Part shown: piece by piece, positions 1 through 9,384 of the stretch | Layout: each line of letters starts with the position of its first letter | Numbering within the stretch: position 1 is the stretch's first letter | Assembly (NCBI RefSeq): GCF_000816085.1 | Contig: NZ_CP008747.1 | Coordinates: 744,001-808,000, forward strand | Reading direction: 5' to 3' | Origin: Staphylococcus hyicus | GTDB taxonomy: Bacteria; Bacillota; Bacilli; Staphylococcales; Staphylococcaceae | DNA length: 64,000 bases | Notes under the pieces: model-generated | What the model was told of the DNA's origin: nothing | The model's input: the letters and a program-made list of their open reading frames with translations, nothing else | The model's database searches: none | Made by a program: the position numbers and the translations under genes

Positions 1-1
1 A

Positions 2-874
2 TCATCGCTAAATTATATGATGATAAAAGGTGCGACGCCAAATGAAATTGCCAAGCTCGTATCCCATACATCGATGAGCATTCAAACAGACTTGGATATC
101 ATACGACGGATTAATACGGAAGCCCATAAGCAAAACAAACATCATCATATATTGTTGATGGTGGATTGGAAAGATGGGAGAGAAGGATTATTAACTTATG
201 AAACTGTGGATTACTTGAATGAAATGATGCACATGGATCACATCTTTTTAAAAGGTTTAGCATTTAATTTTATGTGCTATCGACCGATGCCACCTACAGA
301 AGAAGATATTAGTTATATTGAGCGTTTCTTAAATAGTATTGAACAAGAAACTGGATTCAATTTTACAACGATTTCAGGCGGGAATTCTAGCATGTTAACA
401 CTTGCAATGTATCATGACTTAGGTAAAATCAATGAATTACGTATAGGTGAGGCAATTTTTAGAGGTTACGAAACGGCGCACAATCAACGGCTACCATTTT
501 TGTATGATGATGCTATTGAGCTTGTAGGCCAAATCGTTGAAATTAAACCACGATTGAATTTATCCACCCATCAACCTTATATGCAAGCGTTAGTGGATAT
601 CGGTAATTTAGATACAGTCGTGTCTGAATTAACCCCTGTGGATGCGAAGGTGAAAATTGTCGGAAGCACAAGTGACTTAATGTTAATCGACTTAGGAGAT
701 ACACATGGATATCAAATCGGCGATACGATGACATTTAAAGTAGAATATGGTGCACTCGCCCATAGTATGCACTCGACTCAACTGTCTAAACAATATCTTT
801 ACGATAAAGGTATAGAATTAATGCTGGAAAATTTGAAATGTACAAAAGAGAATAAAATTTTAAATAGATATTGA
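2..874 (+). CDS. sfaC: Staphyloferrin A amino-acid racemase SfaC (5' end missing)
   Basis: The reading frame is open from base 2, so the gene enters the window already in progress; about 290 codons are present. The protein looks like a fold-type III PLP-dependent alanine/ornithine racemase; the N-terminal segment with the PLP lysine lies outside. In S. aureus SfaC sits at the end of the staphyloferrin A biosynthesis genes, next to htsABC, and is thought to supply D-ornithine for the siderophore. Visible segments include the glycine-rich stretch TTISGGNSSML and the conserved RIGEAIFRGYE, typical of this racemase family. The stop codon overlaps the -35 element of the Fur-controlled promoter for htsA. 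The assignment rests on family resemblance plus the neighbouring hts genes. A generic Orn/Lys racemase is the alternative. Confidence 0.82.
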   Translation, partial: SSLNYMMIKGATPNEIAKLVSHTSMSIQTDLDIIRRINTEAHKQNKHHHILLMVDWKDGREGLLTYETVDYLNEMMHMDHIFLKGLAFNFMCYRPMPPTEEDISYIERFLNSIEQETGFNFTTISGGNSSMLTLAMYHDLGKINELRIGEAIFRGYETAHNQRLPFLYDDAIELVGQIVEIKPRLNLSTHQPYMQALVDIGNLDTVVSELTPVDAKVKIVGSTSDLMLIDLGDTHGYQIGDTMTFKVEYGALAHSMHSTQLSKQYLYDKGIELMLENLKCTKENKILNRY

Positions 875-900
875 CATTGAGAATCATTATCAACTAAAAT
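871..900 (+). promoter_or_regulatory. Fur-box promoter of htsABC
   Basis: TTGACA (871-876) and TAAAAT (895-900) are separated by 18 bases. Between them, TGAGAATCATTATCA (878-892) matches the 7-1-7 Fur box TGATAATNATTATCA at 14 of 15 positions. Binding of Fur here would block RNA polymerase, so iron starvation should induce htsABC. The match is seen directly; the regulation is inferred from known Fur control of siderophore uptake. Confidence 0.88.
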
Positions 901-943
901 GTAGGAAGTAAGCCGAATTACATAAGAAAAGGAGAATGTCATT

Positions 944-1930
944 GTGAACATTAAAAGAGCAATGAGTTTATTCACATTGGTAGCATTCATTATCATTCTT
1001 GCTGCATGTGGTAACGTAAGTGACTCTGGAAATTCAGATAGCAAGAGTAAAAGTGATGGCAAAGGCGTCGAAATAAAGCATGAAGGTGGAACTACAACAG
1101 TGAAAGGGGAACCTAAACGAGTTGTAGCACTTGAATATTCATTCGTAGATGCACTTGTTTCTCTTGGAGTCAAACCAGTAGGTATTGCAGATGATGGTAA
1201 AAAAGGAAATATTATCGCACCGATTAAAGATAAAGTAGGCGACTATAAGTCTGTGGGTGCTCGTAAACAACCTAACTTAGAAGTGATTAGTGAATTAAAA
1301 CCAGATTTAATCATTGCCGATAGTAACCGTCATAAAGGAAATTATGAGCAATTAAGCAAAATTGCCCCTACAATTATGTTACCAAGTTTAGATGCAGATT
1401 ATAAAGAAAACATTGAAGCATTTAAAACAATCGCAAAAGCATTATCTAAAGAAAAAGAAGCGGATAAACGCTTAGATGAACATAAACAAATCATCGATAA
1501 ATACAAAAAAGAAATTACAATGAACAAAGACTTGAAAGTATTACCAGCTGTAATTTCTCAATCAGGATTTTTAGCACATTCAGATAAATCTTATGTTGGT
1601 CAATTTTTAAATGAACTAGGATTTAAAGAAGCTTTAACAAAAGAGGTTGCGGATCAATTACCTGAATATTTAAATGCACCATACTTAAATATGAACTCAG
1701 AACAACTCGCTGAAGTTAACCCTGAACGTATGTTTATTATGGTCAATGGCGAAAAAGATCCACATTATGCTAAAATGAAAAAAGATCCAGTTTGGAAAGA
1801 TGTGAAAGCGGTTAAAGATAATCGTGTACACATCGTAGATAGACAAACTTGGGCGAAGTTCCGTGGGTTAATTTCTTCAGAAGAAATTGCTAAAGAACTT
1901 GCAGAAATTTCGAAAAAAGAACAAAAGTAA
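944..1930 (+). CDS. htsA: Staphyloferrin A-binding lipoprotein HtsA
   Basis: Receptor lipoprotein that binds ferric staphyloferrin A outside the membrane and delivers it to the HtsBC permease. The 328-residue protein starts with a type II signal peptide and lipobox LAAC (Cys22), followed by a Ser/Lys/Gly-rich linker and a FecB/PeripBP fold. The stretches [18 protein letters not shown] and KPDLIIADS and the C-terminal RGLISSEE closely follow S. aureus HtsA as I remember it. The start is GTG at 944 with AAAAGGAG ten bases upstream. It is first in the htsABC operon, 57 bases before htsB, under a Fur-box promoter. An Fe-citrate receptor is the only close alternative. Confidence 0.9.
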   Translation: MNIKRAMSLFTLVAFIIILAACGNVSDSGNSDSKSKSDGKGVEIKHEGGTTTVKGEPKRVVALEYSFVDALVSLGVKPVGIADDGKKGNIIAPIKDKVGDYKSVGARKQPNLEVISELKPDLIIADSNRHKGNYEQLSKIAPTIMLPSLDADYKENIEAFKTIAKALSKEKEADKRLDEHKQIIDKYKKEITMNKDLKVLPAVISQSGFLAHSDKSYVGQFLNELGFKEALTKEVADQLPEYLNAPYLNMNSEQLAEVNPERMFIMVNGEKDPHYAKMKKDPVWKDVKAVKDNRVHIVDRQTWAKFRGLISSEEIAKELAEISKKEQK

Positions 1931-1987
1931 CACGAACAGTAATTGAGCAGTTCTAACAATGTTATTTATATAAAAAGGTGATTTCTA

Positions 1988-3013
1988 ATGTCTAAGCAAA
2001 CACATACCAATTTCAAAGAATATCACCAAGGAAAACGCACAGCGCTCACATTTATTGTGAGCGTGTGTTTTCTTATTATTGCAATATATCTTAATCTTGC
2101 AATCGGTGCTTCTAAAATTTCGTTTCAATCTATGTTGGATTACTTGTTTCAACTTAAAGATACAAAAGAAACGTTTTTGATACATAACGTGCGTATGCCA
2201 AGAATGATAGCGGCAATACTTATCGGTGCAGCACTTGCTGTTGCAGGGGTATTGATGCAGTCTATTACACGAAATCCACTCGCATCGCCTCAAATTTTTG
2301 GGGTTAATGCCGGTGCGTCCTTTGTCGTTGTTTTAATTACGGTATTATTACCTTCACTTGCGCATCATACGGTCATATATGCTTTTATGGGCGCATTTAT
2401 CGGTGGTTTAACGGTCTATGTATTAGCTGGCACTACTAGAGGGATGACACCTGTGAAGCTTGCGCTAGCAGGGATGACCATTCATTTGTTTTTCACGAGT
2501 TTAACGCAAGGAATCATATTATTAAATGAGGACGCTACGACAACAGTCATGTTTTGGCTGGTAGGTGCATTACATACAATTAAATGGCCGGATATTATTC
2601 ATATATTACCTTGGATTGTATCAGGTTTAGTGGTGGCTTTACTATTAGGAAGACAACTAGCAATCTTAGAATTAGGTGACGAACTTGCAAAAGGATTAGG
2701 TCAAAATACGCAGCGTGTTCGTGCAATAGCAGGCTTAATTGTTGTAATTCTTGCAGGGGCCTGTGTTTCAATAGCTGGTCCAATTGGTTTTGTTGGACTG
2801 ATCGTACCGCATATCGTGAAATACTATTTAAATCGGAATTATTTTTTAATAATCTTGCTTTCTATCATTATGGGGGCTAACCTACTCTTAATTTCTGATG
2901 TGGCAAGTCGTTTAATTGCATTCCCGTTTGAATCACCAGTAGGTATCGTCACGTCATTCATTGGTGCGTTATACTTCTTATGGATTACGATGAGAGGAGT
3001 GAAAACGCGATGA
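1988..3013 (+). CDS. htsB: Staphyloferrin A permease subunit HtsB
   Basis: FecCD/BtuC-type permease of 341 residues with many hydrophobic helices. It forms the membrane channel with HtsC for ferric staphyloferrin A. The family pattern RMPRMIAAILIGAALAVAG, the NPLASPQIFGVNAGA turn and the C-terminal GFVGLIVPHIVKY coupling-helix region (which contacts the ATPase) are all visible. A Shine-Dalgarno AAAAAGGTG precedes ATG 1988. Its 3' end overlaps htsC by four bases (ATGA). No ATPase gene follows. In S. aureus HtsBC use the FhuC ATPase encoded elsewhere, and the same is likely here. Confidence 0.9.
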   Translation: MSKQTHTNFKEYHQGKRTALTFIVSVCFLIIAIYLNLAIGASKISFQSMLDYLFQLKDTKETFLIHNVRMPRMIAAILIGAALAVAGVLMQSITRNPLASPQIFGVNAGASFVVVLITVLLPSLAHHTVIYAFMGAFIGGLTVYVLAGTTRGMTPVKLALAGMTIHLFFTSLTQGIILLNEDATTTVMFWLVGALHTIKWPDIIHILPWIVSGLVVALLLGRQLAILELGDELAKGLGQNTQRVRAIAGLIVVILAGACVSIAGPIGFVGLIVPHIVKYYLNRNYFLIILLSIIMGANLLLISDVASRLIAFPFESPVGIVTSFIGALYFLWITMRGVKTR

Positions 3014-3972
3014 AATTAAATTTGTCTAAACGCTATCTTATCGTTGGATTCATTTTAATCCTGGTTTCCATATTAAGTTTAAGTGCAGGTGCAATTTGGA
3101 TTACACCTATGCAAGTGTTGAAAGAGATGTGGACGGGAGAGAACTTTATATTAAACGAATACCGTATTCCGCGAATGATTTTAGGTATTCTGGTAGGTGC
3201 AGCTTTAGCGATTTCAGGTGCAGTTATTCAAGGTGTCATCCGAAATCCTTTAGCCTCTCCAGATGTCATTGGGATAACAAAAGGTGCTAGTCTAGCAGCA
3301 GTTATTGTGATTATCTTATTTCCAAAAGCACCATTATTCGTATTACCATTTGCATCGTTTGTAGGTGCGATCATCATTAGTATCATTTTATCGCTATTAA
3401 TAAGTTACAAAGGTGTGAAAGGTTCTCAACTTGCGCTTATAGGTATGGCGATTGGTGCTATAGCGATGGCAATTGTTCAGTATTTATTAATACGAAATCC
3501 AATGGAAGCAAATATCGCACTTGTTTGGTTAACTGGTAGCTTATTCGGAAGAACATTCCAACATATTATTGCAATCTTACCGTGGCTTATCGTGGCAATC
3601 CCGATAATTCTGATTTACTGCAGAAAATTAGATTTATTACATTTAGGAGAAGATGTTGCTACGAGTTTAGGTACACATGTAAACCGTACTAAAATGATTT
3701 TACTCATTACAGCAGTCATGCTTGCTGGTGCTTCTATTTCTGTTGTTGGAGGCTTGAGCTTTTTAGGATTAATTGCACCTCATATTGCACGCAGTATCGT
3801 TGGTCATAAACATCTACATATTGTATTGATGTCTGGCTTGATAGGTGGGGTATTGATGGTGTTTTCCGATGGTCTTGCAAGAGCGATTGCACCACCAATC
3901 GATATTCCAGTAGGGGTGCTCATTGCTATTATTGGTGCACCGTATTTCTTATATGTTTTACGTAAATTATAA
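3010..3972 (+). CDS. htsC: Staphyloferrin A permease subunit HtsC
   Basis: Second FecCD-type permease, 320 residues from ATG 3010, overlapping the htsB stop by four bases and so probably translationally coupled. It shows the same fold landmarks as HtsB: RIPRMILGILVGAALAISG, NPLASPDVIGITKGA, and the coupling motif LSFLGLIAPHIARS near the C-terminus. An upstream ATG in frame at 2980 would lie well inside htsB and is less likely. A strong hairpin-plus-T-run terminator follows at once, which closes the operon without an ATPase gene. Confidence 0.9.
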   Translation: MKLNLSKRYLIVGFILILVSILSLSAGAIWITPMQVLKEMWTGENFILNEYRIPRMILGILVGAALAISGAVIQGVIRNPLASPDVIGITKGASLAAVIVIILFPKAPLFVLPFASFVGAIIISIILSLLISYKGVKGSQLALIGMAIGAIAMAIVQYLLIRNPMEANIALVWLTGSLFGRTFQHIIAILPWLIVAIPIILIYCRKLDLLHLGEDVATSLGTHVNRTKMILLITAVMLAGASISVVGGLSFLGLIAPHIARSIVGHKHLHIVLMSGLIGGVLMVFSDGLARAIAPPIDIPVGVLIAIIGAPYFLYVLRKL

Positions 3973-3978
3973 ATGCAG

Positions 3979-4008
3979 AAATGTCGTCATCGTTGACGGC
4001 ATTTTTTT
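3979..4008 (+). terminator. htsABC terminator
   Basis: AATGTCGTCA pairs with TGACGGCATT (one G-U pair) around a short loop and is followed by seven T residues. It lies directly after the htsC stop. Confidence 0.88.
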
Positions 4009-4127
4009 GATGTTAGTTTGAAAAGTAAATGTGTAATGTATATGAAAGAATATTTACAAGTCTATAGAAATCGTCTTGTGGCGTAATATGAATGTGTGAA
4101 ACACATTTAAAATATAAAATTTGGGTA

Positions 4128-4160
4128 TAAAAAAAGCAATCCACTGAGGATTGCTTTTTT
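4128..4160. terminator. Hairpin terminator, usable in both directions
   Basis: AAAAAAGCAATCC and GGATTGCTTTTTT form a 13-bp perfect stem around ACTGA. The A and T flanks let it work for the minus-strand gene that ends at 4192 and as a second stop for hts transcription. The sequence at 4009-4127 shows no gene. Confidence 0.85.
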
Positions 4161-4191
4161 CATAAAGTCAACGAATCGTTAACATTTATAT

Positions 4192-4452
4192 TTATTTAGT
4201 GACTTCGTTATAAACTTTTTTGTCGTTGTGCGTATAAATAATGTACTGATGGTCATCCGTATCAATGATAACACGGTTCGTTTTGCCAAATGTTGATCCA
4301 ATACGAGAAACTGTTTTCTCTTCTGTGCTAGGAAACGCGTGAATATCTTGATCCTCAGTAACGTTTTTAATTTCGTTGTTTGGAATACGGATATCTGCAA
4401 CTCTCCATTGGATTTGTACTTCTTTGTCGTTTTTCTTAACTGTCATAGCCAT
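4192..4452 (-). CDS. Small SunI/YnzG-like PH-fold protein
   Basis: 86-residue soluble protein, rich in charged residues, without signal peptide or membrane helix. The stretches [23 protein letters not shown] and [14 protein letters not shown] resemble the short Bacillus YnzG/SunI family (a PH-like fold); SunI gives immunity to sublancin. Staphylococcal members stand alone without a bacteriocin cluster, and none is seen here, so an immunity role is not implied. The start ATG at 4452 has AAAGGA about 12 bases upstream. Being a real gene is supported by its own terminator and ribosome site. The family name comes from memory of short motifs. Confidence 0.65.
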   Translation of the reverse strand: MAMTVKKNDKEVQIQWRVADIRIPNNEIKNVTEDQDIHAFPSTEEKTVSRIGSTFGKTNRVIIDTDDHQYIIYTHNDKKVYNEVTK

Positions 4453-4639
4453 TTGACTGACACATCCTTTTCCTAATTGATGATATTAGTGTAACCGATT
4501 TCTTAAAGAAATGCAAGATAAATGTGTTATACATTTATATAAATGTGACATACTAATAAGACGCGAAAATATGTTCGTATTTTTGCGTTAATTATGCTAT
4601 ACTATATCATTGAAAAATGGAGCGAGAAAGGAGTCGGAA

Positions 4640-5143
4640 ATGACTGGTAAAACGCACTCTTCAGCGGGTTTGCTCATTGGAGCTATGGTAGCCACCCATT
4701 TTGAATTAGATGTATTCGAAACAGTGACAGCGATAGTTATTGCTGGTATTGCGAGTATCTTTCCTGATATTTGCCACACGAAAAGTAAAATCGGTCAACG
4801 TTTAAAATTCGTAAGTTTTATTATCAAACATTTGTTTGGTCATCGGACGTTTACGCATTCGTTATTATTCATTAGTATTTGTTATTATTTATTAACGCTT
4901 ATTCAAACACCGCTTTACTATATGATTAGCATTATTTGTGGTATGCTTTCACATGTAATATTAGATATGTTGACCCCTAGAGGTGTACGATTATTATTTC
5001 CATTGCCAATACGCGTTCGGTTTCCGATTCATTTTAAAACGGGAGGCCTGGTCGATTTATCTTTGGCTTCAGCATTTAGTTTTTTAACACTATACATATT
5101 ATTCGAAATACCAATAAAACGCGTGCTAATGACTTGGATATAA
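4640..5143 (+). CDS. YdjM-family membrane-bound metal-dependent hydrolase
   Basis: 167-residue membrane protein of the YdjM/DUF457 family. Conserved features are the N-terminal GKTHSSAGLL, FPDICHTKSKIG, the GHRTFTHS histidine motif before a helix, and HVILDMLTPRGVRLLFPLP, which together give the His/Asp set thought to bind metal. The E. coli relative is an SOS-regulated inner-membrane protein, and no substrate is known. ATG 4640 is chosen because GAAAGGAG stands 8 bases upstream. A TTG at 4610 is in frame but has no ribosome site. No LexA box is evident upstream. Confidence 0.82.
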   Translation: MTGKTHSSAGLLIGAMVATHFELDVFETVTAIVIAGIASIFPDICHTKSKIGQRLKFVSFIIKHLFGHRTFTHSLLFISICYYLLTLIQTPLYYMISIICGMLSHVILDMLTPRGVRLLFPLPIRVRFPIHFKTGGLVDLSLASAFSFLTLYILFEIPIKRVLMTWI

Positions 5144-5198
5144 TTATATGCATGTTGACAAGTAATAATGAATTTATGAATTAAAGGAGCGTATAGTT

Positions 5199-6389
5199 AT
5201 GCTTGAAAAAAATAAATTAGAGAAATACAACCAACAACACTTATTAGAATATGAAAAGATGATGAGTCAAAATGAAAAAGAACGATTAGAAGAACGTGTC
5301 AATGCATTAGACTTGGCTGAGGTTCAAAAATTGTATGAAGAGGTGTACGTAAACCGTCAAACGATACGTGATGTTTCTTCAGTTCAAGAAGTCGATTATT
5401 TGAGAAAAGAAGATTTTGATGATGAAACGATAGAAATATATGAAAATAAAGGGATGGAAGCAATTCGTAATCATCAGTTTGCGGTTTTATTAATGGCTGG
5501 TGGTCAAGGTACACGTCTTGGATTTAAAGGCCCAAAAGGATCGTTTAAAATCAAAGGCGTAAGTTTATTTGAATTGCAAGCCCGTCAGTTATTAAAATTA
5601 CATGAACTTACAGGAACATATGTCGATTGGTATATTATGACAAGTGACATTAATGATGAAGAAACACGACAATTTTTCGAAACACATGACTATTTTGGTT
5701 ATGACCCTTCACACATTTATTTCTATAAGCAAGACACTATCGTTGCTTTAAATGAAAAAGGCCAGTTAATACTTAATCACGAGGCACAAATTATGGAAAC
5801 ACCGAATGGGAATGGTGGGGTTTTTAAATCTTTGAAACGTGCTGGTTATTTAGAACAAATGGTGTCGCGTGGAAATCGTTATATTTTCGTTAATAATATT
5901 GACAACGTACTTGTGCGCGTGCTCGATCCGGTATTTGCGGGCTTCACAGCGCATCATGATAAAGACGTGACGTCCAAGTCTATACAACCTAATGAAGGTG
6001 AAAGCGTTGGGCGTTTAGTCAATCAAGATGGCAAAGATGCTGTGTTAGAATATTCTGAGCTTGACCCTGAAGTTGCCCATCAATTTGAGAATGCAAATAT
6101 TGGCATCCATGCTTTTAAAACAGCATTTATAGATCGTGTGGTTGATGAACCTTTACCGTACCATTTAGCGATTAAACAACTCGATCAGCTCGATGAGGAT
6201 TTTGGGATTGTTACGCGTCCTACATTAAAGTTTGAACTGTTTTATTTCGATATTTTTAAATATGCACATTCTTTCATGACGTTACAAGTGCTACGCGAAG
6301 CAGAATTTAGTCCTTTAAAAAACAAAGAAGGCAAAGATAGTGTGGAAACAGCGACGAATGACTTAATACGATTAAACATTATTGAATAG
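5199..6389 (+). CDS. UTP-dependent sugar-1-phosphate uridylyltransferase (UDPGP family)
   Basis: 396-residue cytoplasmic enzyme of the eukaryotic-type UDP-GlcNAc/UDP-sugar pyrophosphorylase family, expected to join UTP and a sugar-1-phosphate into a UDP-sugar plus pyrophosphate. The nucleotide-binding signature [18 protein letters not shown] is at residues about 99-116, followed by [15 protein letters not shown] and [12 protein letters not shown] substrate/metal regions. S. aureus carries a homologue annotated only as probable uridylyltransferase. The bacterial GlmU is separate, so the preferred sugar is unknown. ATG 5199 has AAAGGAGCG upstream. The next gene begins 10 bases after the stop, suggesting co-transcription. 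Confidence 0.85.
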   Translation: MLEKNKLEKYNQQHLLEYEKMMSQNEKERLEERVNALDLAEVQKLYEEVYVNRQTIRDVSSVQEVDYLRKEDFDDETIEIYENKGMEAIRNHQFAVLLMAGGQGTRLGFKGPKGSFKIKGVSLFELQARQLLKLHELTGTYVDWYIMTSDINDEETRQFFETHDYFGYDPSHIYFYKQDTIVALNEKGQLILNHEAQIMETPNGNGGVFKSLKRAGYLEQMVSRGNRYIFVNNIDNVLVRVLDPVFAGFTAHHDKDVTSKSIQPNEGESVGRLVNQDGKDAVLEYSELDPEVAHQFENANIGIHAFKTAFIDRVVDEPLPYHLAIKQLDQLDEDFGIVTRPTLKFELFYFDIFKYAHSFMTLQVLREAEFSPLKNKEGKDSVETATNDLIRLNIIE

Positions 6390-6399
6390 GGGTGGCGTG

Positions 6400-7086
6400 A
6401 TGTCACAAATGAATGCCACAAAAATTACAAAACGTAAATTAAATGCATTTAAGGAAATCAATCCACTCTCTTTTGGAGAAGAAATTGGAAATGCCGTATC
6501 ACACGGGTTTGCTGCTTTATTAATGCTTATTGCACTCCCTTATGCTGCAGTGCATAGTTATATCTTATCAGGTGTGACTATGTCTATTAGTGTATCGGTG
6601 TTCGTTATTAGTTTGTTTTTAATGTTTTTATCATCAACGGTTTATCATACAATGAAACAAGCGTCATCTCATAAATATGTATTACGAATTATCGATCATA
6701 GCATGATTTATGTTGCAATTTCAGGAAGCTACACGCCTATTTCGTTAGTGCTTGTTGGTGGATGGCTAGGGTGGACAGTGATGATATTATTATGGGGCAT
6801 CACCATATGGGGGATTTTATATAAAGCATTATCTACGCACGTTAACCCTAAATTGAGTTTATTTATCTATTTGTTTATGGGATGGGTCGGTGTCATTTAT
6901 TTCCCAATTATCCTTAAAGAACAAGCATGGACATTTTTAATATTTATCATTTTAGGAGGGCTTGCCTATACGATTGGTGCATGGTTTTATGCACAAAAAA
7001 ATAGACCTTATTTTCATATGATATGGCACATCTTTATTTTAATTGCCTCGATTTTTCATTTTATTGGAATTGTATATTTTATGTAG
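6400..7086 (+). CDS. Hemolysin III / PAQR-type membrane protein
   Basis: 228-residue protein with seven predicted membrane helices and the PAQR/hemolysin III pattern: EEIGNAVSHGFAAL at the N-terminus, SSTVYHTMK, RIIDHSMIYVAISGSYTP in the middle, and FHMIWHIFILIASIFHFIG at the end. The conserved Ser, His and Asp residues form the hydrolase-like metal site of the superfamily. The Bacillus relative is cytolytic on red cells, but the physiological role in staphylococci is not established. ATG 6400 has AGGGGTGG eight bases upstream. A TTG further upstream would overlap the previous gene and lacks a ribosome site. Confidence 0.85.
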   Translation: MSQMNATKITKRKLNAFKEINPLSFGEEIGNAVSHGFAALLMLIALPYAAVHSYILSGVTMSISVSVFVISLFLMFLSSTVYHTMKQASSHKYVLRIIDHSMIYVAISGSYTPISLVLVGGWLGWTVMILLWGITIWGILYKALSTHVNPKLSLFIYLFMGWVGVIYFPIILKEQAWTFLIFIILGGLAYTIGAWFYAQKNRPYFHMIWHIFILIASIFHFIGIVYFM

Positions 7087-7097
7087 ATGGATGAGAC

Positions 7098-7292
7098 ATG
7101 TTTTCGACATATAGAACAATTATAATTGGATTGTTGTTATTACTGCTATTCCAAATCTACTTTGTGTTTTATTATTTATTTGGTGAAGGTGTAAACCATA
7201 GCTCACCAATTCTTGGTATCATATCTTTGGTACTTGCAATTATCATCCTTAGCATCATCATAACGGTTAGACGCTATTTTAAAAATCAATAG
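7098..7292 (+). CDS. Small two-helix membrane protein
   Basis: 64 residues with two hydrophobic segments (about 7-29 and 37-57) and a basic C-terminus RRYFKNQ, so both ends probably face the cytoplasm. It begins 11 bases after the hemolysin III gene and is followed by a terminator, which supports it as the last gene of that transcript. The ribosome site is weak (GATGGATGAG). I recognise no family. Confidence 0.55.
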   Translation: MFSTYRTIIIGLLLLLLFQIYFVFYYLFGEGVNHSSPILGIISLVLAIIILSIIITVRRYFKNQ

Positions 7293-7301
7293 TTATGTGG
7301 A

Positions 7302-7339
7302 AGCGAATCTCTCTAAAATATTAGAGTGGTTCGTTTTTA
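7302..7339 (+). terminator. Terminator after small membrane gene
   Basis: GCGAATCTCTCTAA and TTAGAGTGGTTCGT form an imperfect stem around AATA, followed by a T-rich run. It separates this operon from sdrM. Confidence 0.7.
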
Positions 7340-7398
7340 TTAAGACGTATTTTATTTTATAGTAGTAATTGAAAGGGTATGGAAGGTGGATGCATGAA

Positions 7399-8724
7399 AT
7401 GAAAATGAAGCAACTTAATGTAATACTATCATTAGTGTTAATCATGTTTATGTCAGCTATTGAAACGACAATTGTCTCTATCGCATTGCCAACCATGCGT
7501 AAAGACCTACATCCGGATGTTTCTATCGCATTTGTGTTTACGATTTACTTTATAGGTATTGTGGTCGCAATTCCCTTTATGAGTGAATTGATGTCACGAA
7601 TTAAAATACGTACGATTACATTGGTTGGATTGGGTTTCTTTATAGGCGGTAGTCTGTTGGCGGGTTTTAGTAAATCATTTGAAATATTATTATTATCACG
7701 GTTTATTCAGGGCGTAGGTGCAGGGATTAATATGTCTCTTGCCCAAATTGTTCCGAAGTTAGCTTTTGAAATTCCTTTTAGATATAAAGTGATGGGAATC
7801 GTTGGAAGTGTCTGGGGTATTTCAAGTATTATTGGCCCTTTTATAGGTGGTTTGATACTTGAATGGTCAACATGGCATTGGCTGTTTTTCATTAATGTGC
7901 CAATTGGTGCCGTTGCCACTATATTGGTAATCATTAGTTACCAGTTTAATTCAGAAACGATAGAAAAACGCGTTGTTGATTACATTGGTATATTGCTATT
8001 TTATGTTTTTATCGGTCTTTTAATGTGGATTGTCATGACTTTTCAAATGAATTGGTTTTATGTCATATTCATAGGTTTGCTTATTTTATATAGCTTAGGA
8101 CTCAAACGCTATTTTAAAAGTAAAATGCATGCATTTATTTCTGTTAATGAATTTACACCATTAATACGACTTGCTTTTATTACCGATATATTTATTGCTA
8201 TGATTTTAATTGGTTTTAATGTGTTTATTCCTTCTTATTTACAAGATGAATTACATTTTTCGCCCTTAGAAAGTGGATTGATTATTTTTCCATTATCTGT
8301 AGGATGGTTACTTATTAACTTTATGATGGATTACGTTGACAAGCGTTTATCAATTAAATTGTTTTATTTAACATTGATAGGATTTCTTTTTTTAGCAAGT
8401 TTGAGTGTCATGATGAATGTTAATCATCCGATATGCATTGCAATTACTGTGTTTTTTGCGGGTATGGGCTTTGGAAGTGCATATACGAAAGATAGTGTAT
8501 TAGTTCAAGAAGGGGTCTCACAAGGTCAACTCAAAAAAATGATGTCTTTATTTACGTTAAATCGTAATTTAGGAAATGCGATTGGTTCTGCAATTATGGG
8601 AACGGTATATAGTATCTCAATATCCTTTATCCATGTTCCGATTCAACATGTTATGGCTTTAGTGATGCTTATGCTTGCGCTATTATGGGCGATATGGCAA
8701 CTACAGCGCCCAAACTTTAAATGA
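7399..8724 (+). CDS. sdrM: Multidrug MFS efflux pump SdrM
   Basis: 441-residue DHA2/EmrB-type drug:H+ antiporter with 12-14 predicted membrane helices. Motif-like features are AIETTIVSIALPTM in helix 1 (motif D1), SRFIQGVGAGI (motif B) and GIVGSVWGISSIIGPFIGG (motif C of antiporters). Identity as SdrM comes from the family plus the order sdrM-sepA-lmrS, which matches S. aureus. SdrM there exports norfloxacin, ethidium and acriflavine. Two ATGs are in frame. ATG 7399 sits 9 bases after GGAAGGTGG, while ATG 7390 is too close to it. Confidence 0.85.
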   Translation: MKMKQLNVILSLVLIMFMSAIETTIVSIALPTMRKDLHPDVSIAFVFTIYFIGIVVAIPFMSELMSRIKIRTITLVGLGFFIGGSLLAGFSKSFEILLLSRFIQGVGAGINMSLAQIVPKLAFEIPFRYKVMGIVGSVWGISSIIGPFIGGLILEWSTWHWLFFINVPIGAVATILVIISYQFNSETIEKRVVDYIGILLFYVFIGLLMWIVMTFQMNWFYVIFIGLLILYSLGLKRYFKSKMHAFISVNEFTPLIRLAFITDIFIAMILIGFNVFIPSYLQDELHFSPLESGLIIFPLSVGWLLINFMMDYVDKRLSIKLFYLTLIGFLFLASLSVMMNVNHPICIAITVFFAGMGFGSAYTKDSVLVQEGVSQGQLKKMMSLFTLNRNLGNAIGSAIMGTVYSISISFIHVPIQHVMALVMLMLALLWAIWQLQRPNFK

Positions 8725-8765
8725 TGATATGAATGATTCAATATGCGATGTGAGGAGGATAGAAT

Positions 8766-9233
8766 TTGAAGCGAAAATTTAATTTAATTAATATCCTTAC
8801 GTTACTCGTGATTATGATGATTTTTGTCATATCAGGTGGCATATTTTTAACATTACTAGCATTTGGTCTGTTTGGGCTAAGTCGCATATTGATCTTTTTA
8901 CATCTCGCAGAATTTACATTTAACGAAGGTTTTTACGATAATTTATTCTATTACGGTAGTTATATTTTATTGGGTTATTTTCTCATTTATTGTATTGAAT
9001 ATGTGATGGATATGTTAAAAAAGAAACTTCATCCTAACCCATATTTACAAGGTATGACTTTTCACCTCATCACTTACACTATGATCGTTTTCTTATTTTA
9101 TTTCATTGTACATGTGCATTTTTCGCATATCCATATTGAGTACTGGGTGTTAATGATTATTTTTGCATTTCTTTATATGTGTAAAGAGATTTTTTATCCC
9201 GATTCAGAAAATTTATATCAAAATCGCAAATGA
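8766..9233 (+). CDS. sepA: Staphylococcal efflux protein SepA
   Basis: 155-residue protein with four hydrophobic helices. The pattern GGIFLTLLAFGLFGLSRIL, YDNLFYYGSYI, FHLITYT and FLYMCKEIFYPDS lines up well with S. aureus SepA as I recall it. SepA was reported to lower susceptibility to antiseptics and dyes. It belongs to no classical pump family, and whether it pumps or assists its neighbours is unsettled. The start is TTG 8766 with GAGGAGG seven bases upstream. It lies between sdrM and lmrS. Confidence 0.88.
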   Translation: MKRKFNLINILTLLVIMMIFVISGGIFLTLLAFGLFGLSRILIFLHLAEFTFNEGFYDNLFYYGSYILLGYFLIYCIEYVMDMLKKKLHPNPYLQGMTFHLITYTMIVFLFYFIVHVHFSHIHIEYWVLMIIFAFLYMCKEIFYPDSENLYQNRK

Positions 9234-9243
9234 TATACAAGCT

Positions 9244-9305
9244 ATAAATAATGCCCTGATTTTACAAGAAAATTTTAAATAAGGGGTATTATTTGTAGTT
9301 TTTTG
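9244..9305 (+). terminator. Probable terminator after sepA
   Basis: AAATAATGCCC and GGGTATTATTT can pair (one G-U) across a loop of about 25 bases and are followed by TTTTTTGTTTT. The loop is long, so efficiency is uncertain. Confidence 0.5.
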
Positions 9306-9384
9306 TTTTCTCAAACAAACATTTTGAGCGGAGTAAAAGAGAAGTGTAAAATAACATAAATGCTTCAAAATTATTTATTAAAAA

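Noticed and set aside
4192-4452. Bacteriocin immunity system around the SunI-like gene
   Set aside because: No bacteriocin precursor, modification or export gene nearby; family resemblance alone does not support it.
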